DNA of 64,000 nt from Pseudomonas baetica (GCF_002813455.1 NZ_PHHE01000001.1:3585001-3649000); one strand, 5' to 3'. Counted from the first letter of the stretch, positions 17,855 through 26,365 are shown. Numbers and translations: made by a program. Notes: a model not told the origin generated them from the letters alone.

Positions 17855-19852
17855 ATGAGCAAGCCGTTGATGTACCTGCTGGCCGGCAACGGTAGCGCTG
17901 CCGATTGGTGGGACGACGCGCTGCCGCACTTCCAGCGCTACGACGTGGTGCCGCTGGAGTTGCCGGGCTTCGGCGCCAACCCGCAGCCACCCTGCGAGGA
18001 TCTGGCGGACTACGCGCAGACCTTGCTGGCGATGACGGAGCAGGGCAGCGCGATCATGGCGGTCGGGGTCAATGCGTTGCTGGTGCTGCACGCGTTACAA
18101 CGTCGGCCTGGACACTTTTCCCGCAGCGTTTTGTTGGCGCCGGTGGGGGCGTTTCTCTGGCAGCGGCGGTTGCCGGCGCTGATGTCGCCACTGCCGATTC
18201 GTAAAACCATCCACTGGCTGCTGTCGAACAAACCCACGCTGTTCGCGCGCAAGTTTTCCAACCAGACCTGGACGCCCGCGCAGTACCAGCGCATGGGCGC
18301 CGGCTATGCGCGCTGCCGTGCGTTTGTGCCGCACTGGGATCTGATTCGCGCCGATACCGCACTGCCGCTGCTGGAGTGGATCACCGATCCGGTCGAGCTG
18401 GTTTGGGGCGATCAGGACGCTGTGCTCGGTATCGAGCAAGCGGCGGCATGGTCGGCGATTCTAGCCCGCGCTGATCTGACCATCAGCCTCAAACCCGGCT
18501 GGGGTCATTACCCGTGGATCGACTCGCCCGCGCAGTTCGCGCAGTGGCTGGAGTCGGGCGAGCGCGGGTTTGTCGCGCACACCAAGGGCGGTCGTTTGCG
18601 CCTGGCTAAACTGGCGCGACAAGCGGTGCCGGCAGCGCTGACGCTCAACGATTGCGCCGATCCGCGTCTACCAGCATTTCTCGCCGCCCAACCCGACGTG
18701 ACCTGGGCGGTGCGCTCCTCCAGTTATGGCGAAGATCAGGCTGATTCGGCGAATGCCGGTTTGAGCACAACCTATCTGCGCGAGCCGACTGCCAACGTGC
18801 CAACACGCATCGCCGAACTGACGGCCGAAGGCGTCGAGGAAGTGGTGGTGCAGCGCTTCATCACGCCTGTAGTTTCCGGGATCGCTTTTGTGCGCCATCT
18901 CTCGGTAGAACTTGAGTGGGTTGAAGGCCATCTCGAATCGCTCGCCGACGGTCAAGTCAGCCCCTCGCGGGCAACGCTTTCGCGGCTCGGCGATGCGTGG
19001 CGCAGCGGCACATTCACGCCGTCCCACGGCTTGACCGAAGACCTGCTATGGCGCTTTCTGCAAGACGTGTTGCGCGTGTTCCACTACGTGCCCGGGGACG
19101 TCGAATGGGCCTGGGACGGCGCGCAATTGTGGCTGCTGCAATACCGGCCGATCAGCGACTACGGCTGGCGCCGGCACCTGACCGCCGCGAACATCGCCGA
19201 GATCCTGCCGCCGCAACCGAGCGTACTGGTGGAATACGCTCAACGCCGCGCGGCAGCGAGTATCCCGGCGATCATGGCGCGTTGGGATGCACGGGTGCCT
19301 TCGAATGAACATCCCCACAATGACTTGCGTCGATGGAGTTATAGCGTGAAAGGATTTTCGGTTCTTCTCGGCAGCTTGATATTGGCTGCCGCGTCCATGG
19401 CATTCGCAGCCGATCCAACCTTCAAGGATTACACCGTCACGCCAGTTTTCACCGGCCCCAACCATAAGCTGGTGCTGCAAGAAAACAGCAGCCCAATGAT
19501 GGATCAGGCACGGGTGCAAGCCCTGAAAGGCAAGGTCAACTTCGCCGGCCATTACATCCTGCACAGGCTCGGCTGTGGCGGCAGCGCCATTTGCGGCGAA
19601 GTGCTGGACGCTCAGACTGGGGAAGTCGTTGGCGGTCTGCCGAATGCTTACGACGGCAGCACCTTCGGCATGGTTTACCAGCCCGACAGCCGCTTGATCA
19701 TCGTGTCCGGCATCACGCTCGACGGCGAAGAAGATGCCCAAGGGAATGCTTTGGAAAGTGGTAACCGGGACCGTTACTACGAATTTGTGAACAATGAATT
19801 CCGGCTGCTGAGCATGACCGACGTGGAATCGTCGCCGATAGATGAGGAGTGA
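17855..19852 (+). CDS. Alpha/beta-hydrolase-like + PEP-synthase N-domain protein, apparently fused in frame to a secreted protein
   Basis: Residues 1-235 look like an alpha/beta hydrolase (WGDQDAVL acid turn, GWGHYPW histidine), but the nucleophile elbow reads VGVNALLV with no serine. Residues about 280-440 carry the PPDK/PEP-synthase N-terminal signature (VRSSSYGEDQADSANAG; VVVQRFITPVVSGIAF). Near residue 485 the sequence stops resembling that family and runs into a complete signal peptide (VKGFSVLLGSLILAAASMAFA). The tail is better read as a separate gene from GTG 19346. The 5' protein therefore appears truncated at its C-terminus by a rearrangement near 19305-19330. Confidence 0.75.
   Translation: MSKPLMYLLAGNGSAADWWDDALPHFQRYDVVPLELPGFGANPQPPCEDLADYAQTLLAMTEQGSAIMAVGVNALLVLHALQRRPGHFSRSVLLAPVGAFLWQRRLPALMSPLPIRKTIHWLLSNKPTLFARKFSNQTWTPAQYQRMGAGYARCRAFVPHWDLIRADTALPLLEWITDPVELVWGDQDAVLGIEQAAAWSAILARADLTISLKPGWGHYPWIDSPAQFAQWLESGERGFVAHTKGGRLRLAKLARQAVPAALTLNDCADPRLPAFLAAQPDVTWAVRSSSYGEDQADSANAGLSTTYLREPTANVPTRIAELTAEGVEEVVVQRFITPVVSGIAFVRHLSVELEWVEGHLESLADGQVSPSRATLSRLGDAWRSGTFTPSHGLTEDLLWRFLQDVLRVFHYVPGDVEWAWDGAQLWLLQYRPISDYGWRRHLTAANIAEILPPQPSVLVEYAQRRAAASIPAIMARWDARVPSNEHPHNDLRRWSYSVKGFSVLLGSLILAAASMAFAADPTFKDYTVTPVFTGPNHKLVLQENSSPMMDQARVQALKGKVNFAGHYILHRLGCGGSAICGEVLDAQTGEVVGGLPNAYDGSTFGMVYQPDSRLIIVSGITLDGEEDAQGNALESGNRDRYYEFVNNEFRLLSMTDVESSPIDEE
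19346..19852 (+). CDS. Small exported protein (putative orphan immunity), probable separate gene in the fused frame
   Basis: A GTG at 19346 has a GGAG seven bases upstream and begins a classical signal peptide (KGFSVLLGSLILAAASMAFA, cleaved before ADPTF). The mature part of about 145 residues has the pattern KVNFAGHYILHRLGCGGSAICGEVLDAQTGEV. That pattern occurs in many small exported proteobacterial proteins of unknown role. It is in frame with the upstream hydrolase frame, so a fusion product is also possible. It is the first of five exported proteins in a row. Confidence 0.7.
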   Translation: MKGFSVLLGSLILAAASMAFAADPTFKDYTVTPVFTGPNHKLVLQENSSPMMDQARVQALKGKVNFAGHYILHRLGCGGSAICGEVLDAQTGEVVGGLPNAYDGSTFGMVYQPDSRLIIVSGITLDGEEDAQGNALESGNRDRYYEFVNNEFRLLSMTDVESSPIDEE

Positions 19853-19856
19853 GTGG

Positions 19857-20720
19857 ATGAATCGTCTTCTCGCGGGCAGCCTTAAGTGGTTGATGATTGT
19901 CATGAGCCTGACAGCTTCAGCCAATGCCTTGTCTGAAAATATTCAGATCGTGGGGGTTGGCGGGCACTTAGTGACATTGAAGGACAAGACATGGGGCAGG
20001 CCTGCTGCGGAGGCGGCGGTTGCCTCGTTTACCGCCAATGGAAAAACGTTTCCCCTCTATGTACCCGCGGTGGGTACTGAAACGCATGAGGCTTGGTTAA
20101 GTCCCGACAAGAAAACATTGCTCCTCCTTCAGACTCTGTATGGCGTTGTCATTGGCCAGGAGGGTGAAGAAATCCCAACAGAGGAAACTGGTTGCGGGGT
20201 CATTTCGATGGAGACCGGTTGCGTGCTCAGTCAGCCTGCAGCCAGGTTTTGCTACGGCAAGTGGGAGGGCAATCGGTGGACTTCCGGGGAAGAGGATGCG
20301 CCTGACCTCGTCCTGCAGACGCCGTCTCCAAAGGACTTATTGAAGCAGGTCTCAAATATTGAGATGCCGCAATCTCGCGTGGAAGAACTCGCATTCAATC
20401 TTCGCACTATAAGTCCAGAGTCCTATATGGCTTGTCACCCACCAGCGCGCAATGTTCAAGCTTTTAACGACTTGGCCTTCTATTTGGCCGAGGGCGGTAG
20501 AGATGAGTTGGCGCTGAAGTTTTATCGCGGCGTTGAGGCCGTTGGTAAACGCACGGTGCTGATGTTCAACATCGCCGATTCACTCTGGCGCCTCGATCGT
20601 ACAGACGAAGCGCAACGCTATTACAGTCAGTACCGCGACGCGATGAGCGCCGACGGCAAGGCGCAGAAAGTTCCGCAACGAGTCATTGAGCGAACTGCAC
20701 ATCAAGGAATGAAAAATTGA
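19857..20720 (+). CDS. Exported protein of unknown function with TPR-like C-terminus
   Basis: ATG 19857 lies seven bases after AGGAG (19845-19849), which also falls in the end of the previous gene, so the two are coupled. The product has 287 residues. A signal peptide (MNRLLAGSLKWLMIVMSLTASANA) is followed by an unrecognised beta-rich region with paired cysteines (ETGCGVISMETGCVLSQ). A helical C-terminus resembles a TPR pair (AFYLAEGGRDELALKFYRGV; ADSLWRLDRTDEAQRYYSQY). The stop overlaps the next TTG start. Function is unknown; an immunity role is inferred from the neighbourhood. Confidence 0.78.
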   Translation: MNRLLAGSLKWLMIVMSLTASANALSENIQIVGVGGHLVTLKDKTWGRPAAEAAVASFTANGKTFPLYVPAVGTETHEAWLSPDKKTLLLLQTLYGVVIGQEGEEIPTEETGCGVISMETGCVLSQPAARFCYGKWEGNRWTSGEEDAPDLVLQTPSPKDLLKQVSNIEMPQSRVEELAFNLRTISPESYMACHPPARNVQAFNDLAFYLAEGGRDELALKFYRGVEAVGKRTVLMFNIADSLWRLDRTDEAQRYYSQYRDAMSADGKAQKVPQRVIERTAHQGMKN

Positions 20721-21478
20721 ACAGGATTGTCCGCTTTATCGCGTTACCTCTTGGGATGCTATGCGCGTTATATGCGCACGCCGAGGACGAATGCGAAGTC
20801 ATTACCTCTAGCTTGGAATTTAATCAATGCGTGGCGGCCGAACTTAAGCGGGCCGACGCCAACCTCAATGCCAGCTACAAAAAGCTGATGGCAAGGTTTG
20901 AGGTTCAGCAAAAACGCGACCCTGAACAGGGCAAGGCTTTCATGGCCATCGCCAGAGAGTCACAGCGTGCGTGGATCAAGTTGCGCGATACCACATGCCC
21001 GCTCGAAGCCACGGATATCGACCCTGATACGGCGCTTCACTCTACAACCGTCGATAGCTGCATCATCAGAATGAGCCTGGAACGCGCGGCATATCTGGAC
21101 AGGATCGTGGCAGATGACTCGGGTGATGTGGTTGATATGAATAAGGTGTCCAGATCCGGCGCGAAGCGTTACCAGGATGTAGTCGCGCGCTATCTCTACT
21201 CGTTCGACAACCCATGCTTGACGGTCCAAATTCTCGCGCCTGACGGTGGATGGCGAGTGTTGTCATTGACGCGGTTCTGCAGTTTTGACGGCAAGTCATT
21301 CCAGTCCGGTTACGCCGATGCTGGATTCGAGGCCCCTGTATTTACAGATGACGGTCTGCACCTGACGTTAAGCACTACGGAGCTTCGCGCGCCCGGTGAG
21401 AAGCGTCGCGCCTGTGTGATTCCGATCAAGAACGAGCAAATAAAAGCGCTGAAATGTGGCGAACCTGAGTCATCGTGA
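20717..21478 (+). CDS. Exported LprI-like lysozyme-inhibitor-domain protein
   Basis: A TTG start at 20717 overlaps the previous stop and has AAGGA eight bases upstream. The 253-residue product has a signal peptide (NRIVRFIALPLGMLCALYAHA). Its LprI-type domain (ECEVI...QRAWIKLRDTTC...LERAAYLDRI) is closely similar to that of the protein at 14879-16246; both share QRAWIKLRDT exactly. The C-terminal 115 residues are not recognised. It lacks the CPxxDF and Sel1 modules found in the longer relative. It is probably periplasmic. Confidence 0.82.
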   Translation: MNRIVRFIALPLGMLCALYAHAEDECEVITSSLEFNQCVAAELKRADANLNASYKKLMARFEVQQKRDPEQGKAFMAIARESQRAWIKLRDTTCPLEATDIDPDTALHSTTVDSCIIRMSLERAAYLDRIVADDSGDVVDMNKVSRSGAKRYQDVVARYLYSFDNPCLTVQILAPDGGWRVLSLTRFCSFDGKSFQSGYADAGFEAPVFTDDGLHLTLSTTELRAPGEKRRACVIPIKNEQIKALKCGEPESS

Positions 21479-21532
21479 TGCCCTCGCGCTAGTTATTGAA
21501 GATTGATCAATTCGTCGATCGACAAGGAAGTA

Positions 21533-22519
21533 ATGGAAGTGAACAGGTTTTCAAGTTGTGTGTGCTTGCTCGCATCGATCATCGGTTTTACCGCGCAAAC
21601 GGCAACGGCGGATGACCTGCAAACCATCAAGCAAATGCATCCGCCGGTGGTGGCAACGGTGGGCGGGCAGAAGATCACCGTGTTGTTCTTGAAGAACACA
21701 CTCAAAGGTCAGACGACAGGCGCCTACGTTCCCGGTGGGGAGGTTTTCTACACGACAATGAGTGCCACGAGGCCAGAACTCTCGTTTGTGGCGCCGCTCG
21801 TGGGTGATGAAGTCGCATCGGTGTTTTTTTTCGAACGCAAATTCCCTGAGCGAGCGGGGAAGTCCCTTTACGTGCTCATGAGGCAAAAAGAGGCAAACGG
21901 TGGTTTCGAAGGCTACACCTATTGGACGCTGGAACTGCCACTCATCAAGCAGGGCGAACAGTTGTCGTTGCGGTTTTTTCGCGGTGATCCACCAGACCCC
22001 GAATTGCAGGATTGCCGAGACGGCCGAGACCTTGAAAACGGCGTCGATGTTGTGTGTGCCTACAAGGATGCAACTAGTATCAAAAAGCGTCTGGCAGACC
22101 TTGATGCAAAAATCATTGCCGATTCGAAACTGCAACAGGAGATCCGCCAGAAAGCGTTAAAGATCGACGGTGAAGTGTGTCCCTCGCCCGACTTTTCAAC
22201 ATTCCTCTCAGCCTTCTCTGAACGCGCGGAGTTGCAGAAAGCCTTCGTCCTACAGCCGCTGAAAATGGTCACAACCGTGGCCGGCGACCCCGAGCCCGAG
22301 ATGCAAAAAAACAGTCTCAGCGGTGATCAGCTCAAGTTCCCAATAATCCCGGATCTGGCGAAGCGAGAGGCCCAGGGCCTGACGTTGACCGTAAAGGAAG
22401 AGCAGGGTGATCACGCCGTCGCCATCCTGCAGAAACCGGATACCGATTATGTATTCGAGTATCGGTTTGTTCGTGGGCAATGCTGGTGGCTTGAAGAAGT
22501 GATGGATTACTCGCTTTGA
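21533..22519 (+). CDS. Exported protein ending in the CPxxDF module
   Basis: ATG 21533 follows AAGGAAG and gives 328 residues. A signal peptide (NRFSSCVCLLASIIGFTAQTA, cleaved before DDLQTI) precedes an unrecognised 190-residue region. The C-terminus carries CPSPDFSTFLSAFSERAELQKAF...FVRGQCWWLEEVMDYSL, the same module as in the broken gene at 7451 and the protein at 14879. The open frame extends 10 codons further upstream without a better SD. Function is unknown. Confidence 0.8.
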   Translation: MEVNRFSSCVCLLASIIGFTAQTATADDLQTIKQMHPPVVATVGGQKITVLFLKNTLKGQTTGAYVPGGEVFYTTMSATRPELSFVAPLVGDEVASVFFFERKFPERAGKSLYVLMRQKEANGGFEGYTYWTLELPLIKQGEQLSLRFFRGDPPDPELQDCRDGRDLENGVDVVCAYKDATSIKKRLADLDAKIIADSKLQQEIRQKALKIDGEVCPSPDFSTFLSAFSERAELQKAFVLQPLKMVTTVAGDPEPEMQKNSLSGDQLKFPIIPDLAKREAQGLTLTVKEEQGDHAVAILQKPDTDYVFEYRFVRGQCWWLEEVMDYSL

Positions 22520-22532
22520 AACAGGTGGCAAG

Positions 22533-23636
22533 TTGAAAAGATTAGGCTTGATCGCGTTATTGCTGTGTTCTTTCTCTGTGGGGGCAGGGCCGATGTTCCC
22601 GTCACTCGAGTCTTGCATGGCCGCCGACAGCGACTGTGCGCTGGCGCTGAAAGACGATTTCCTTGTAGACGCTAAGTCCGGGCAAAGTCTCTCCGAAAGG
22701 CCGGTATCGGCCGGAGCGATGAGTGTTTTCTGGCTGTATCGAGATGGTGAGCGCTACATCCTGGAGGAGGAAAACTCATCAAAGGCGAAGTCGCGTCGCT
22801 GGCTGGTATTCACCTACGACAGCGGAAAAGTGGTGCTCGACGGCGCTTATGTTTTCTCGATCGACATTGATATGAACACCGGGCCCTATTGGCATGGCTA
22901 CGACTGCCGAGGTGATGCCAAGCCGTTCGCCGTGCCCACGAAAGATCCGTTCAATGAAGTCGCTTTGGAGGAGTTGTGCGGGGAGGCCGAAGGCTGGGTC
23001 GTCTCGGGTCGGGATACCGAGGTGCCGGTGTCTGCCAAAGGGTTGGCCGTCAGTGTTCCCGTTTACCACGCCCGCAACCGTGACGGTTCAGCGACGTACC
23101 TGTTTACTGAAAGTGATGTTCCGGATCTTTCGAAGCTGGTGTGTTTGTCCAATTGCGCCGATGTCACTCAAATACCAGAACGCGTCTCGCAAGAAACAGC
23201 CCCATTGCAGGGCGGGCAGGATGGAACGTTGTGTTCAGATGACGAAGACATTTACTTCATTTGCCCGTTGGAGGGTGGTAAGACGGTTTCCGTTTGTGCA
23301 CGGGGAAACAGCAAGCCCACGGCCGGTTTTGTTCAGTACCGTTACGGCGTGCCGAGCAAAATAGAGATGATCTATCCGAAGACGGCTTTGCCGCCCAAGG
23401 GCAAATTCTTTGTCGTGAACGCTTCGGAAGGCAGCGTGAACTTGAACATCATCAAGTTCAAAAACGGTGCTTATACCTACCTCGTTAATCAAGCCTTTCT
23501 GAGTTATCTGACGGTGCTCAGGGACGACAAGGCAGTGTTCCGGCAGTATTGCGGTGAGGGAGGGAATGCCTACATAAACCGGGCGGCGCTCCAGGGCTTG
23601 GAAGCGCGCCCAAAAAGCGCAGAGGACTTTCGCTAG
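22533..23636 (+). CDS. Exported protein of unknown function
   Basis: A TTG start at 22533 has AGGTGG upstream. The 367-residue product has signal peptide KRLGLIALLLCSFSVGAG and then an unrecognised mature region rich in cysteine pairs (CMAADSDCA, CLSNCADV, CSDDEDIYFIC). It is the last of the five exported proteins and stands only 13 bases after the previous stop. The second IS element begins 16 bases after its stop codon, and the end of the gene seems intact. Confidence 0.78.
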   Translation: MKRLGLIALLLCSFSVGAGPMFPSLESCMAADSDCALALKDDFLVDAKSGQSLSERPVSAGAMSVFWLYRDGERYILEEENSSKAKSRRWLVFTYDSGKVVLDGAYVFSIDIDMNTGPYWHGYDCRGDAKPFAVPTKDPFNEVALEELCGEAEGWVVSGRDTEVPVSAKGLAVSVPVYHARNRDGSATYLFTESDVPDLSKLVCLSNCADVTQIPERVSQETAPLQGGQDGTLCSDDEDIYFICPLEGGKTVSVCARGNSKPTAGFVQYRYGVPSKIEMIYPKTALPPKGKFFVVNASEGSVNLNIIKFKNGAYTYLVNQAFLSYLTVLRDDKAVFRQYCGEGGNAYINRAALQGLEARPKSAEDFR

Positions 23637-23688
23637 TTTTTGTTATCGAGATGTCTAGTCCTGAAATAGGTTTACACCTGTTTCAACC

Positions 23689-24558
23689 TCAAAACGCCCG
23701 ATGCACCGCATCGGGCGTTTTGTATTTCAGCGACAGATGAGGCCGCTCGTTGTTATAGATCTGCACCGACTCGTCCACCATCCGGATGGCATCTGCAAAA
23801 TCTTTGGGCCGATGCAGCATTAACTCGTTTTTCAAAATTCCATTCACACGCTCAGCCAATGCATTTTGGTAGCAGTCGTAGCCATCGGTCATTGAGCAGG
23901 TGATGCCGTACTTGGCATGCAGCCGCTGATAAAGCTCGGAGCAGTATTGAACGCCTCTGTCCGAGTGGTGCACCAAGTGTTGTTCCGTTGTCCGCTGCTT
24001 CAGGGCTTTGTTGAACGCCTGGATCACCGATTCGGTGTGCAAGCTTTCATGGACATGGTGACCCACGATTTTTCGAGAGTACGCATCGGTGATCAAACTC
24101 AGATAAGCCACACCCGTTTGCGTTGGTAAGTAGGTGATGTCCGCAACCCATACTTGCTCTGGTGCCTTGGCGACTACCTGAATCGGCCCATCTTTGAGCA
24201 GGTTTGGATGCCGGCGAAAGCGATGATGACTGTCTGTTGTTTTGTGATAGGCCCGCCTGCGAGGAACCAGTTCGCGCCGATCTCGCAAGATATTGAATAA
24301 ACGGTCTCGACCAACCTTTACGGACATTTCTGGCTCAGTGCGCATTAGATTGTGAAGTTTTCGGGTGCCAAGGCGCGGTTGCCTGAGTCGCTTTTCCCTC
24401 ACGAATCCCATCACTTCCTGAGCATGACGGGCCCGGGCATCACACGCCCGGTTGCGCTTGTAATAAGCCTGACGGGAAATCCCCATGAATTGGCAAGCCC
24501 GACTAATGCTCAGGCCTTGGATCTGCTCTTGGGAGAGGACTTGCCGGATCGCTTTTTT
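23689..24558 (-). CDS. IS3-family transposase OrfB (integrase core), made by -1 frameshift
   Basis: From the slip site the -1 frame reads KAIRQVLSQEQIQGLSISRACQFMGISRQAYYKRN and runs open to the terminal repeat. A lone ATG within it (24486) starts 265 residues. The rve core shows VWVADITYL (first Asp), LVHHSDRGVQYCS (second Asp) and NALAERVNGILKNEL (Glu), a complete DDE set. The protein should be functional. Confidence 0.92.
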   Translation of the reverse strand, partial: KKAIRQVLSQEQIQGLSISRACQFMGISRQAYYKRNRACDARARHAQEVMGFVREKRLRQPRLGTRKLHNLMRTEPEMSVKVGRDRLFNILRDRRELVPRRRAYHKTTDSHHRFRRHPNLLKDGPIQVVAKAPEQVWVADITYLPTQTGVAYLSLITDAYSRKIVGHHVHESLHTESVIQAFNKALKQRTTEQHLVHHSDRGVQYCSELYQRLHAKYGITCSMTDGYDCYQNALAERVNGILKNELMLHRPKDFADAIRMVDESVQIYNNERPHLSLKYKTPDAVHRAF

Positions 24559-24911
24559 ACGACAGAAACACCGAAGTCGTTCTTCAAAACATCAACGACG
24601 GCTTCGAAAAACTGAGCTTTCTGGTTGGCTTGGGCAAGCTTTTCTTCAAGCTCTTTGATTCGCTGTTCGGGTGTCAGCGGTTTATCGGGCTTATCCATGG
24701 AACGGGGTCTCTTGGAGCGAATGGACGCGCCTTGACTCCAGTCCTGCCGACCATGCCTGCGTAACCAGTTCAGTACGGTCGTTTTACCCTGAATGCCATA
24801 ACGCTCTTGAGCCTCTTTATAACTCAGCTCACCTTTTTCGACTTGATCGACGACCGACAATTTAAAGGTCAGCGTGTAATCACGCTGACTGCGCCTTTCT
24901 CCCGTATTCAT
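24510..24911 (-). CDS. IS3-family OrfA (HTH protein)
   Basis: A 133-residue protein with an N-terminal helix-turn-helix (FKLSVVDQVEKGELSYKEAQERYGIQ...VLNWLRRHG) and a coiled coil (ELEEKLAQANQKAQFFEAVVDVL), as usual for IS3-family OrfA proteins that bind the IS ends. It ends 17 codons after the slip site. Frameshifting at VKK yields the OrfAB transposase. Confidence 0.92.
   Translation of the reverse strand: MNTGERRSQRDYTLTFKLSVVDQVEKGELSYKEAQERYGIQGKTTVLNWLRRHGRQDWSQGASIRSKRPRSMDKPDKPLTPEQRIKELEEKLAQANQKAQFFEAVVDVLKNDFGVSVVKKRSGKSSPKSRSKA
24552..24558 (-). other. Programmed -1 frameshift site of the second IS
   Basis: On the minus strand GTA AAA AAG in the orfA frame contains the heptamer A AAA AAG. 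The -1 frame continues without a stop into orfB. Confidence 0.85.
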
Positions 24912-24972
24912 TACTCCCTCCTGAGAATGGGTCAGAAGGTGTAAACCTTATTCAGGACGGGACAAGATTTAG

Positions 24973-24998
24973 AAAAGGGGACTTAACGTCCCCTTTTT
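24973..24998. terminator. Intrinsic terminator, bidirectional
   Basis: The stem AAAAGGGGAC/GTCCCCTTTT with loop TTAAC is followed by a T run in both directions. It would end the exported-protein operon on the plus strand and the DUF6124-like gene on the minus strand. It lies 9 bases outside the IS end. Confidence 0.85.
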
Positions 24999-25015
24999 TC
25001 CATCCGCAAATCTCG

Positions 25016-25387
25016 CTACGACTTGGCCGCCACGCTTCGCACTTCAATCTGGTCGAGCGTCCCTTCCACCATCAATCTCACCCCGTCCGCCATTCTGCTC
25101 AGGGCCAGTGCCACCGAGCGGCGGGAGCCGTGGAGGTCGTCGGCGAGGTCGCAGGCGATGACGCTGATGGACAGGAGGTCTTCGGAGGCGTTGGCCATGA
25201 GGGCTTCGGCGTCGGTGCCGGGAGAGAGTTTGAAGAGGCCGTTTTCACGTTTGGGATGTGGTTCTACGGCTGGTTTGAAATGGTGGTCGAGGGCGCGTTC
25301 GGCGGCTTCGTGGAATTTCTTTGATTCCAGAGATTCGTAGGGCGAAATATCCGGGTTTTCTGGTGGATTGGGTGTTGGTTTGATCAT
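25016..25387 (-). CDS. Small Pseudomonas protein, DUF6124-like
   Basis: A 123-residue soluble protein starting MIKPTPNPPENPDISPYESL, with AGGAAG before the ATG. It resembles the genus-restricted DUF6124 family often found beside regulatory genes in Pseudomonas; the family name is from memory and the function unknown. The open frame extends upstream to 25561, but that part lacks an SD and coding character. Its stop is followed closely by the shared terminator. Confidence 0.7.
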   Translation of the reverse strand: MIKPTPNPPENPDISPYESLESKKFHEAAERALDHHFKPAVEPHPKRENGLFKLSPGTDAEALMANASEDLLSISVIACDLADDLHGSRRSVALALSRMADGVRLMVEGTLDQIEVRSVAAKS

Positions 25388-25708
25388 GGTGCAGCTTCCT
25401 GAAGTTGTGAGGCCGACACCAATTCGCTTTGCACTTCGAATAGGTGGCAGCTGTGCGTTGGTGTGCAAGACCGGTTCAGGAACCCGGCAGACCCGAAGGT
25501 CTCCGACGCACAGCCGCCATAACGATTCGCGAGCATAGGAAAACACTCGGCGAAATGCCACCAGCGATTGTGCACCTGAACCGGACTTGCACGTCCGTAT
25601 CGCCGATTTTGCGGCGACACACAGAGCCTATCCACATCGCACCAACTCGCCTAGTTCATGGACAGCCCCGCACTTTGCAGGAAATTTCCCATAGATTCGC
25701 GGGCCGGA

Positions 25709-25747
25709 AGATCAAAAGATCGCAGGCTTCGCCAGCTCCTACAGGTA
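25709..25747. repeat. Single REP-like repeat (GATCGCAG...GCTCCTACAG type)
   Basis: The sequence GATCAAAAGATCGCAGGCTT and following bases are one arm of the repeat that occurs as inverted pairs at 45950-46021 and 48558-48650. Confidence 0.7.
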
Positions 25748-25780
25748 TGTGTTTCAGCAGGTGTAGGAAAGGTGAGTGGT

Positions 25781-25832
25781 GAGACGCGGAGCGTCTCGGG
25801 AGGCATTCCCACGCGGAGCGGGGGAACGATCA
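25781..25832. repeat. GCGGAGCG-type palindromic repeat, copy 1
   Basis: Two consecutive imperfect hairpins around ACGCGGAGCGT are followed by GGAACGATC. A near-identical copy lies at 26366-26415. Confidence 0.8.
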
Positions 25833-25973
25833 GGGGGGAGCGTTGAATCGTGACTTAGTGGTCATCGTGCGGGAATTGGTCCGCATCCTCTTCCAACAGC
25901 GTCAGATACTGGCGTTATCGTCCGAATCCCTTACACTGCCCCAGCCGTTCATTTTCCTTTTGAGGCTGTGCGC

Positions 25974-26357
25974 ATGAAATTTCGTTTTCTTCTGTGGATG
26001 CTGGGTCTGTTGATGGGTAAGGCCAGCCGGACAAATCCTGCGTTCCAGCAGCAGTTGGGTGACAAGGATCTGGTGTTTCAGATGCAGACCCTGGACGGGA
26101 AGGTGGCGCGGCATTTTGTGGTCAAGGATCAGCGCATCACCAGCAAGTCTGGCGTGGTGGCAGAGCCGGCGTTTGCGATTGCCTTTAAAGATGCGGCGTA
26201 TGGTTTTGCCACGATGCAGGCGAAGAACAAGCAGTTGGCGTTCATGCAGGGGATTCAGGACAAGTCGATCCAGATCAAGGGAAATCCGGCGCTGGTGATG
26301 TGGTTTCAGGGGTTGATGAAGTATTTGAAGCCGAGGAAGGCTAAGCCTAAGGCTTGA
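25974..26357 (+). CDS. Small SCP2-like lipid-binding protein
   Basis: A 127-residue protein from ATG 25974 with TGAGG upstream. Residues about 30-115 (DLVFQMQTLDGKVARHFVVKD...FAIAFKDAAYG...QIKGNPALVMWFQGLMKYL) follow the SCP2 sterol-carrier pattern of alternating strands and an amphipathic terminal helix. A hydrophobic start (KFRFLLWMLGLLMGKA) may be a helix rather than a cleaved signal. The two GCGGAGCG repeats flank it. Its lipid ligand is unknown. Confidence 0.75.
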   Translation: MKFRFLLWMLGLLMGKASRTNPAFQQQLGDKDLVFQMQTLDGKVARHFVVKDQRITSKSGVVAEPAFAIAFKDAAYGFATMQAKNKQLAFMQGIQDKSIQIKGNPALVMWFQGLMKYLKPRKAKPKA

Positions 26358-26365
26358 GCCTTTGG

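Larger units (their letters stand above)
23652..24964 (-). mobile_element. IS3-family insertion sequence, 1313 bp, apparently intact
   Basis: The ends are inverted repeats TGTCnnGTCCTGAA...AGGTTTACACC with TG...CA termini. The 3-bp direct repeat AGA flanks it at 23649-23651 and 24965-24967. It encodes orfA and orfB on the minus strand joined by an A6G slip site. Both frames are open, so this copy could be active. It shares no end sequence with the first IS and belongs to a different subgroup. Confidence 0.95.
25388..25973. other. Gene-free stretch with repeat remnants
   Basis: No convincing gene lies in these 586 bases. They hold one arm of an AGATCGCAGGCTTCGCCAGCTCC-type repeat (25709-25747) and one GCGGAGCG repeat (25781-25832). 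The short open frame at 25444-25782 lacks an SD and overlaps the repeats. Confidence 0.6.

Noticed and set aside
25444..25782. 112-codon plus-strand open frame
   Set aside because: No SD, overlaps repeat sequence, and no coding character.
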